From NCBI GenBank assembly GCA_002803225.1, contig NXFV01000961.1:1-10740 (forward strand): a stretch of DNA of 10,740 nucleotides, given 5' to 3'. The stretch comes from Gamarada debralockiae (Eukaryota > Ascomycota > Leotiomycetes > Helotiales > Hyphodiscaceae). Position numbers and translations under genes: made by a program. The notes under the pieces were generated by a model, which saw nothing but the letters and a program-made list of their open reading frames with translations, was not told the origin of the DNA and did not search any database. Of the stretch, positions 1 through 7,322 are shown piece by piece. The number at the start of each line of letters is the position of its first letter. The stretch's first letter is position 1.

Positions 1-114
1 TTCTACAATCATGAAACCTCTTTGTATAGAAAGAATATTAGTATTGTATCTTCCTAAGAACGCGCTTTTATTGGTGTGGTGATCTGCCCTCAAATCGGCA
101 ACTTTGCACCCACA

Positions 115-639
115 CTGAGAGGCTGGCCCGATGCTCTTCTGGCTCTTACGCGGCTCGACGAAAGTTTCTTCCTGTTTGTTCTGTCGCGATGCTCAAGATA
201 TGTAAATCATCTAACGAGGAAGAACTATCGTACTTGCCAATGGCACAACCCGATTGCAAATCTTCTGGCCTTCCATTTCATACATTATTTCATCTTTAAC
301 TCTTAGGTCTAACAAAGGTCATTTCTCTCATATCCATCACTTTCACTTCCTCCTCTATCTTAAGCCCGATCCCAATGTTTGCCGGAAGGCGATGAATCTA
401 ATGCAGCTCCAGCCCGAAGAGTGTGCCATAGTTACCGCTCATGTATAACCTGGGAGCTTCAAAGACGGCGTAAATATTGTTCTAAGAATCTTATATCGGT
501 CTTTACATTCTACGTATTTTAGTATCTTGGAAGAATAGGAATAATTTATGTTCGACGTACAACTGAAGATCTCGAGGACATGGACATCACCTGGGAAGAG
601 ATGGACTTGGTACGGAGTGTGGGAAATCTTGTAGCCTGA
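115..639 (+). pseudogene. Decayed haloacid dehalogenase (HAD, type II-like), 3' part
   Basis: In intact form this family hydrolyses L-2-haloacids or related substrates through an aspartyl enzyme. HAD-like pieces occur in the expected order but in changing frames: LRGWPDALLALTRL (from 115), VLANGTTRLQ (from 230; motif II normally SNG), GLPFHTLF (from 267), KPDPNVCRKAMNLM with LQPEEC (from 362, carrying the motif III lysine), YNLGASKTA (from 444; motif IV region, normally AxAYDL), and IIYVRRTTEDLEDMDI (from 541) running to TGA at 637. Two relic introns fit at 318-364 and 470-522. At least three frame changes and an internal TAA at 297 show that it is dead. The motif I part, with the nucleophile Asp, was not found and would lie left of the window if it survives. 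The match is to remembered family patterns, not a search. Confidence 0.72.
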
Positions 640-785
640 GAGAGCTTACCGATATCTTGATAAACGTTATTGATGCCAAAGCGATCCCTATAACGGATAG
701 TTATCTCCGCAGAAGGCATTGCTTTCCATCTATCTAGCTAGTCAGCTCAAAATCACGTGACCCCTTTTGGTCCACCGGTTGGTGA

Positions 786-980
786 CACTACTCGTGACGG
801 CCGGAAATTCTTCAAACGAAATCAAAACTCTCAACTTTCGAAATAAACAATTAAGATGTTTATGTGATTTGTACTGCCGATAGTACAGAATCGCATAGTT
901 AACTTAATTTTTCTTCAAAAAGTTGTTGTGGTTAGATACGGTCTTTCCAAAGTTTCTGATCCGTCACGAATTCTGACACC
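786..980 (-). repeat. Left copy of a diverged inverted repeat of about 195 bp
   Basis: The reverse complement of this stretch aligns along its length, with short gaps, to 2551-2745. Best-conserved blocks on the reverse complement are GTGTCAGAATTCGTGACGG near the inner end, a central block built on GATTCTG-AC and AGTACA, and CCGTCACGAGTAG at the outer end. No clear outer boundary or target duplication could be fixed by eye. It could be the end of an old DNA transposon or one of two inverted insertions of a short dispersed repeat. Confidence 0.6.
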
Positions 981-2550
981 CCGTTGGTCTGGTTGGGGAC
1001 AGATTACGTAAGTAGGTTTATCCGGGTTTAGGGCATCTTGTAGCTATATCTTTTGCGTAAGAAAGGATAGTCCCTGCATATATTACCGCAATTGTCGTTT
1101 TGAGTTTATAGTCAGGCCTCATTATGTCTAAATATGGGTCAGCTTAGATCACGTGCTCGCTAGTAAAGACAGCCTAGAGAAATGCTTTCCATAAACTTGA
1201 GTTGTTCTTACTGTTGTACAGTCTGTAGAGCCTGGGATCGGGTCAGATAGCTATCGTGACCGAGTCATGCCTAGGATACCTATAATTTTAGGCAATATTC
1301 TTGCTACATTAGCTGAGAGGGGTACGTCACGTGACCAAAATCGTCCCAAGTGAATGAAGAGGCTGTCTTACCCTGCTTCTTGTTATAAATAGATATGAAA
1401 TGTGCATTCTCTGAAAACAATAGACACCTGCTGCTCCTTAACATAACAAAAAAATTGGTTGGAAATGCATGTGTAGCGGTGTGCATTTCACCAGCGGCAC
1501 CTGCTCACTTTTACTTTTTTCATACCACGCATCAATGGCGCCTTGGTCATTCTTGACCGCCTCTTTATCTGCTGAGGAGGTTGGGTGTGGCGGTGGCTGG
1601 CTCAACAAAACTTAATGGAGGCGAATACATTGTTCTGCAGATGTTTTTTGTGTCAAGTCTTTCCTCGCTTAAAGATGGCCTATTTTCTAGGCTTTTATTG
1701 AATTTCGATGCGGTTGAAAACGATTACTTGCTGATAGAAGCCCAAGACTTATTATGATGTTCTTCGCTGTCCGTGTTACTGGACAAAGAAGAAGTAAGAA
1801 TTGGTGGTAAGTTGATGTCTGAAAAATCAATGTCAAGGCATAAAGTCAAAATTTGGGTGTACAGTAGAGGGGGCCTGGGAATCATTAGCTGAAAACGCTT
1901 CTCTTTTAATAACTAATTTTAAATACTTTCTGTAGTTATAACGTCCTAAAATTTAAGATCAAAATTTAGAAGGAGCCAAATGGTTGAACTTCTAAGCTTA
2001 AAGAGTTTGCTAATTTGCATTTACTTTAATATAAATTTTCATATTTGGTAATAATTTTATATGTCCGCCTTTTTTGGTCCACTGCGCGCTACAACTTATT
2101 TTCCCAGAGCGCTAGGGTAGAGGCGCTGACAATCTATATATGATTCACTGATGGATTTTCCGTTCTCATTCAAAAGTTTTCCTGAGATGCAGGCACCCAG
2201 AGGTCTGACCGGACATCCGGTGTATATGAGACACGGTGGTAACTTAACACGGAATGGAACAGTACCTGCAGGCACCTGACTCTATGAGATACGAGGTACT
2301 ACTGTACGTTGTTATAACGTATTAATTGGTTTACGAGCACCCCCTTTTGAACCCCACCCCCCTCTTTATCTATAAACCCAGGTCCCAAGGCAATTCAGGA
2401 GCAAGAAAACCGTTTAGTGGCCCAGGGTAGGAAACCCAATTAATACGGTACATCACAGAGTGGAACAGTTAGTGTTATAATTGCGCGGGAACAACTTGAG
2501 AGCGGGGTATAAGTATATGAGGTTTACCGCAAGAAAATTTTCAACCCCCG

Positions 2551-2745
2551 GGTTGTCAGAATTCGTAACGGATCAAAATTCTTCGAGGGGGACTGTATCT
2601 CACCAGAACAACCTTTTAAAGAAATATTAAGCTAATTATGTGATTCTGCACCATTGATAGTACAATCACTTACGCGTCTAAGTTGGATATTTTAAAAGTT
2701 CGGAGTTTGTGTTCGTACCCCTGATTGACCGTCAAGAGTAGCGGG
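2551..2745 (+). repeat. Right copy of the diverged inverted repeat of about 195 bp
   Basis: This is the partner of 786-980 in the opposite orientation. Shared blocks are TTGTCAGAATTCGTAACGG (2553-2571), the CTGTATCTCACCAGAACAAC region, a central ATTCTG-AC...GATAGTACA block near 2643-2664, and CCGTCAAGAGTAG (2729-2741). The copies differ by many transitions and small gaps, so the duplication is old or has been mutated heavily, for example by repeat-induced point mutation. It ends about 65 bp before the ATG of the zinc-ribbon gene. Confidence 0.6.
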
Positions 2746-2810
2746 CCAATCAAATTTGAATTTAATCGCTGATTTTGTCAGAGCCTCAAATCATCCTACT
2801 CAGGGCCTCC

Positions 2811-3233
2811 ATGTCTGGGAGGGCAAGTGTCGGAGCGGAGAATTCTAGTTGTCCTGCTAGCTTGGCGTTGGGCTGCGAAGTGTTCAAAGCCTTACTTTTA
2901 AAGGCTGGATATGCACTCATGCCCAACGGTGAGCCTGACTCAGGGCCTGTTGTCGAACCGATTTGGGAGCTGGTAAGCCCCCTTCATTCTTGTGCCAATA
3001 ACCTGATTTACCACATACTAATTCTTCAGTAGCCCCCAGGGAAAGGGCGAAGGTATGTCTATCTATGGCACTGCGTGAGTTTTCAGCTCCGGCCCAAATC
3101 TACGTCAGTGCCTAACACGCCGAAATAGTGTGCATGCGGAAAGGCAGGGATTAGAATCACGACCGATTCATGCCCAGACTGTGGGGTAACAAGGTGCCCC
3201 TATTGCACAACAGAGAAAGTTAGGGTGCAGTAG
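2811..3233 (+). CDS. Small zinc-ribbon protein, three exons (81 aa)
   Basis: Model: exons 2811-2928, 3030-3052 and 3129-3233, total 246 nt. Splice phases (1, then 0) agree. Intron 1 (101 nt) has a GTGAGC donor and a TACTAAT...TTCAG end. Intron 2 (76 nt) has GTATGT, CCTAAC and AAATAG. The last exon encodes CACGKAGIRITTDSC, then CPDC and RCPYC: six cysteines at residues 48, 50, 62, 65, 70 and 73, spaced as in the zinc ribbons found in small or C-terminal domains of many fungal proteins. The N-terminal 47 residues are not recognised. A second good donor at 2973 (GTAAGC) would run straight into TAG after splicing. The stop at 3231 is followed in the same frame by 49 more open codons, so this could be the remains of a longer protein. 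The function is unknown; zinc binding is inferred from the cysteines. Confidence 0.45.
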
Positions 3234-3773
3234 TGGATTGGACGGGCCCAGCCGGATGCAAGACATGGACAACAAAACCGCGTGCACACCCTCCTCGAGG
3301 ATTGCAGAAGCGCGGACCCATCGAGGAGATTCGAGAGGTATGGCCTATTGCTTGTCGCCTTTCCATTTGCCTTGGAGAGATAAAGGTTGAGAGCCAGCTC
3401 AGGTCGCAACAAATGTTCGCCATCGGTCAGATCTGTCCATCTATTTAGTTACCCAACATGATACCCTGACCGCTTTTCAATACATCTTTCTCTTCTTGAG
3501 AGCGTCACTTCTATTTTTGCAAGCTCGATTTGGAGTTGATCGCAATATCACTTTCAATTGTCAACCGATCGATGACAAGTTTAATCAACTGGATTCCAGT
3601 ATCGATGATGAAGCGTAAAGGCTGTCACCAAATACCGACTCCGTGTCGATCCTCAAGTCCCCATCACCTATACTGATACGCCAGGCGATACGAACGTGTT
3701 AATCTTGTCTACTGATGGACTGACCTTCACCCGGCAGAAGATCAACACTGGCAAGGCTATCCATTACGACTGA
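3234..3773 (+). pseudogene. Coding-like block broken over several frames, family unknown
   Basis: Three open stretches have codon use like real coding DNA. One is 3234-3380, in the frame of the zinc-ribbon exon. The second is 3391-3615 and contains QARFGVDRNITFNCQP and DDKFNQLDSSIDDEA. The third is 3612-3770 and contains KYRLRVDPQVPITYTDTPGD and LSTDGLTFTRQKINTGK. The second and third would read continuously if one base were missing near 3615. The third is in the same frame as exon 1 of the next gene and is parted from it only by TGA at 3771. No splice pair with consistent phase was found across these breaks. It may be a decayed upstream part of the CorA-like gene or a separate dead gene. I do not recognise the protein. 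Confidence 0.35.
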
Positions 3774-3788
3774 GGCCCGCATCGACCA

Positions 3789-5916
3789 ATGTTGGGTCAG
3801 AGGAGGCAGCGAAGGCGGAGAGAGCAGATCCCTAAAGAAGGACGCTATCAGCTCCAGTGTTTCGAAAATGCCTGGTATGAATGCTTCTTCACCCGCCATA
3901 ACCGCACTGGGAAGGATGACATTCCAGCTGTCGACGACAAAAAGAGTTTGGGGTGCATGGAAGAAAAGCTTGCAATCTTTCTACAAGTCTCTGACGGCTT
4001 GGGATCTCCCTGTGAGGCTGATGAGGTAAAGAGATACTGCGAAGGCGTAAACCTAGAAGAAGTCCAAGAAGGCGTCGGCGAGGGAGGAACAAGACTAGCC
4101 GCATGGATTGACGATCGAAATAGCCCGGATCTGACTGGAAGCGGGAACGCGAGGCTCTGTGGAAACACATTTACCGCAACGGGGCTATTGAGATATTTGA
4201 AGCAGCCTGTATAGATTCGACCTAATTGCTCCCCTCGATTGACCAGACCAATTGCTGACATAGCATCAGCGATACAAATGGGGAGATGAGCCTGATGCGG
4301 AGAGACGTCTTGTGTAAGAACTCCATACATCTGACTTCATGTGCACACATCTGACACTGTGTAGACATATTAAAGACTTGACACCGGAGTTTATTCTGGC
4401 TCTAGCAGTCACAACCCCGTACCTGCAAGCCCCAACCCTTCGAGATGCTATCTGCAAGCACGTATCTTTTCGGTCCTCGGTTCGGGTCAATGTTCCTGTA
4501 GGCCAACTTACCCTCCCTTTTCGGTGTACCTTAACCTGATGAAACACTCTAGTCTCATGGAATGCCTACCTTTCGGATGGAATTTCATCTGCCATTCTTC
4601 GCATTGAGGAAAACCCCGCTATCCGATGGTGCTCCTCCAAGGGCCCGTGGGAAGCGTCTGCGAGACTGGGAGAACTTATCCTTTCTGACACCAGACAAGA
4701 CTGAACCAGAATGCCAAGAGAATTATCGCCTTTACAAGGCCCAAATGTCGTGTGTCGTTCATGGATTCGACGAGTGGCAGTGGGCTGCTTATGCATTTGA
4801 GGACACTGAACACGACCCCAAAGTGGACGACGATGAGGTTGACGACGGTGAAATTGACGGTGAAGCCGTATTCTGTCAGGAGATCAGTGAAGACCCTATT
4901 ACATGTGGTCACGACGCAAACAAGCCCATTTGGAGACCACGGCAATACTTTCTGAAAGCTTTCGAGGTTCAGATTAAAATAGTCAGGGAAGAGTGGGACG
5001 AGCTGGTTCATAAGCTCGAAGTTGACCGAACTGAATACGTATGTTTCCCCGTTCTCGATTTTTGAATGGCTTCTCGGCTTTGAATGTGGCTGCTGACACA
5101 TCGAACAGAAGCGACTGCATCTATTCACGTGGTCTAAATCTTCTCGAAATCCAAAAGGGCGGTCTGAAGAGATGAAAACCTCTTTCAACTGGACTCTTTT
5201 GAGAATGGACTTGCTTACCAAACTCCTCGATGTACTTTCGGGGACTATAGACGAATGGAATACCTTCATCTCTTCGCATGGGGATGTGGGTTACTTCTCT
5301 GACCTCGACCAATTTGCGAGCAACTCGCCTGAGTTTCGCCATTCTGATCACGCCGGTCAATCGCTCCGAAGCATTAAGGAAGCTTTCGAGAGGCTAGAAA
5401 ATCACCGAGAGGCGCTTGTTTCGTTGACAGAGTCTTTGTCCAGAGACTTCAATACAGTGAGATGAAGCATTGTTTCCTCCTTCCATTTTTGTTAGGAAGA
5501 ATGTCCTGCTAACTTGAGGTTTAGCTTAAACTACTTCTCTCTCTCGAAGTTAACGACGCAACAGACAATTCAATATTCATCTCAACATTTTCAATTTGGG
5601 TATATTTATAAGAGTCCTTACAGTTCAAGAGCTTATGCTAACTCAAGTCTGACCTTAGGTACTATGTCCATCTTTACTCACAACAACAATATTTTCAATG
5701 CAGCCTTCGGTCATCCCATTTAGCCTCACCCCTATGTGGTTCTGCATCACTTTGTTCATTCTGATGGGTGGAATGTATATAATTCAATTGTTGATGAAGA
5801 GGTGGAATTCGTGGCGAAATGAATTTGCCCTCTGGATGAAGATGAAGAGACTGGAAGAAGAGGCAAGTTATGGCTTAGGAAGGGAATATCAAAACGATGT
5901 TATTACAGATGTTTAG
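3789..5916 (+). CDS. CorA-like two-helix membrane protein of a large fungal family (577 aa)
   Basis: Exons: 3789-4208, 4264-4313, 4365-4461, 4553-5038, 5109-5456, 5525-5599, 5659-5916 (1734 nt; all six splice phases agree). Introns are 51-91 nt, several with GCTAAC or GCTGAC branch sites. Recognised parts are LTPEFILALAVTTPYLQ (about 162-178), MEFHLPFFALR (198-208), an acidic insert (about 280-295), KPIWRPRQYFLKAF, a helical charged region (about 380-470), helix LKLLLSLEVNDATDN, then two membrane segments (about 482-505 and 518-537) and a basic, charged tail. This order is typical of fungal CorA-like proteins, where a long soluble part precedes two C-terminal helices. Between the helices FSMQ replaces the GMN signature of true Mg2+ channels, so transport is doubtful. 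The first exon is least certain: its arginine-rich start follows an in-frame TGA, and a second frame at 4124-4208 also looks coding. Confidence 0.72.
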
Positions 5917-6484
5917 AAAAGCGATCTAGAAAGTTTAGGAACAAGGGTGTTGTTAGGAAGAAGAGATGTATTTAGATAAAATATTTTCTAATAATTATTC
6001 CTGCAAAATTGAAACTCCGTTGTGTGTGTGTTCAAAATCTTGTGTATTCCCCCCTGAAGATAACTAAGGCAGTGTAGTGAATGGAGGCAAAGCCAAATTT
6101 TGACACAAAGTCTAAAAGTGGAGCACCCCCCTTGTTTTAGCAATGCGCAAAGACATCTTAGTTGGGAACAGCTGAATGTACCCATTCTAGATATGTTCCA
6201 GAGTCATGATCCAGCCTAAATTCAAGTAATGGTGCGGCTTGGGTGGAATAAACCGCAAACGCCGACTGTCACGTGGTAAGCCATCATCATTGAAAATCAC
6301 GTGGCACTTCGCGCCTCTCTACTTGTGATTTCCTCCTACAAGTGATTTCCCTGGGCGAGCTCTCGAAGTACAATAGGTCAGACACTATCCAACAATCCTT
6401 CTAAAGTGATAAGAATTGTCTGGCCGGACCAGTTCTGCTAATATTTTATCAGCAACTTCTTCATAGGACTTCAATTTATAGAGC
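5917..6484. other. Intergenic: 3' flank of the CorA-like gene, up to the miniature transposon
   Basis: No gene was seen. The first 100 bases after the stop are AT-rich, with AATAAT-like stretches that could serve as the 3' end signal. Two CACGTGG boxes lie at 6270-6276 and 6298-6304. TGTGATTTCC and AGTGATTTCC stand about 18 bases apart near 6325-6350. TATAGAGC at 6477-6484 is the left target duplication of the transposon. Confidence 0.5.
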
Positions 6485-6620
6485 TAAGGTTGCTATTTGA
6501 ATCTGAATCTGAATCGAGCCTCTTTATATGAATCTTGTATCAAACAGGTTAAATTCATGAATTTATATGCACTTAGCTAGTATACTTAAAGGACCTTTTA
6601 AACGGAGTTTTTGAGGGCTT

Positions 6621-6733
6621 TCAGCGAGTTTTTCACGTCTCAGCGACCCGCCAGCGCCCTGAATCTCAAATTTTCAGGCTCTAGCTGCTAAAATTTAGAA
6701 ATTTCAGGCTACTCACCGCTAAATTTTCAGCGA
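6621..6733. repeat. Internal short repeats of the MITE (TCAGCGA x3, TTTCAGGCT x2)
   Basis: TCAGCGA occurs at 6621-6627, 6640-6646 and 6727-6733. TTTCAGGCT at 6672-6680 and 6702-6710 is followed in both copies by a similar stretch ending GCTAAA(A)TTT. They are direct repeats within a GC-richer core. They may be transposase binding sites or a residue of the parental element. Confidence 0.5.
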
Positions 6734-6780
6734 ACAGGGGCTTTCCCTAGGCTTATATCACAAGTGATTTGATTCATTTA

Positions 6781-6802
6781 ATTCATGAATCGATTCATGA
6801 AT
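6781..6802. repeat. Perfect 22-bp palindrome inside the MITE
   Basis: Two ATTCATGAATC half-sites meet head to head, giving 11-bp arms with no spacer. It is surrounded by further ATTCAT/ATGAAT words. It could extrude as a hairpin or bind a dimeric protein; nothing else in the window shows which. Confidence 0.7.
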
Positions 6803-6911
6803 AATTCAAGATCATTATTAAATGAATCAGAGATTATTATATGAACTGAATCTGAATCTTGAATCAGCAATTCCTTATTTGAATCATTCATATAGCAACC
6901 CTATATAGAGC

Positions 6912-7322
6912 GGGGCGGCAATCCAAATAAGAGGTATTTACTACTTTACTTCAATATCACGTGGCATGGTAGATTTGCCCCCAGAGATTTTCTTGCAACG
7001 TCCGACCTTTGCATGCGTTGTGGAGTCGCCGGCGCCTCTAGCACCAGGCAGACAATTAAGATCTGGGAATAGAAATTGTAAGGATATCGTGTAAATGCCC
7101 TCTTGTACGAATTGGTTCTTTCTCTTATTAATACAAAGGAATATTCAAATGTCTCTTAAAATCAAACTACTAATCTGTAACCCTAATTTTATTAAATGCT
7201 AGAAGATCCTCCAACATACCATTTACATTCAAAGGGATCTTCCCGAATAATGTTATCCACTTCTTAACAGCCGCTCTCTTCGTTGTGTTCAGGCCCTATT
7301 ATTTGCTTGTCGTAGTCCACTT
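6912..7322. other. Intergenic: between the MITE and the 3' end of the ankyrin gene
   Basis: No gene was seen. A CACGTGG box lies at 6958-6964. Bases 7081-7320 are AT-rich and probably include the 3' untranslated region of the minus-strand ankyrin gene. No clear polyadenylation signal could be singled out. Confidence 0.45.

Larger units (their letters stand above)
681..2810. other. Gene-poor AT-rich interval between the HAD relic and the zinc-ribbon gene
   Basis: No convincing gene was seen. The interval is framed by two inverted copies of a repeat (listed separately). Between them the DNA is AT-rich, with short unrelated open frames only. The longest coding-like stretch is about 1557-1757 on the + strand, a frame without an early ATG; it resembles no family I recognise. 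Small palindromes include ACCGGA-CA-TCCGGT near 2208-2221 and GTCACGTGAC at 1326-1335. Confidence 0.5.
6485..6903. mobile_element. hAT-type miniature inverted-repeat transposon (MITE), 419 bp
   Basis: The ends are inverted: TAAGGTTGCTATTTGAAT at the left, and TAGGGTTGCTATATGAAT read on the opposite strand from 6903. The element is flanked by identical 8-bp direct repeats TATAGAGC (6477-6484 and 6904-6911). An 8-bp target duplication and TAGGG-like ends are marks of the hAT superfamily. There is no transposase frame, so movement would need an enzyme from elsewhere. The inside holds three TCAGCGA copies (6621, 6640, 6727), a pair of related stretches starting TTTCAGGCT (6672 and 6702), many GAATC/GATTC words and a perfect 22-bp palindrome at 6781-6802. 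Subterminal repeats of this sort are transposase binding sites in known hAT elements; here that is inference. Confidence 0.8.

Noticed and set aside
1557..1757. Open + frame with a coding-like end (GLFSRLLLNFDAVEN)
   Set aside because: Its ATG is late (1641), there are no recognisable motifs and no splice partners. A frame of this length can occur by chance.
3779..3831. Purine-first codons in a second frame (TNVGSEEAAKAERADP)
   Set aside because: It is short and would need two compensating indels to join its neighbours; a G/A-rich stretch can give this pattern by chance.
3848..4330. 160-codon open frame on the minus strand
   Set aside because: It lies opposite exons 1-2 of the CorA-like gene, has no recognisable motif, and crosses splice sites that join in phase on the + strand.
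4676..5269. 197-codon open frame on the minus strand
   Set aside because: It is antisense to exons 4-5 of the CorA-like gene, where family motifs such as MEFHLPFFALR and KPIWRPRQYFLKAF are on the + strand.
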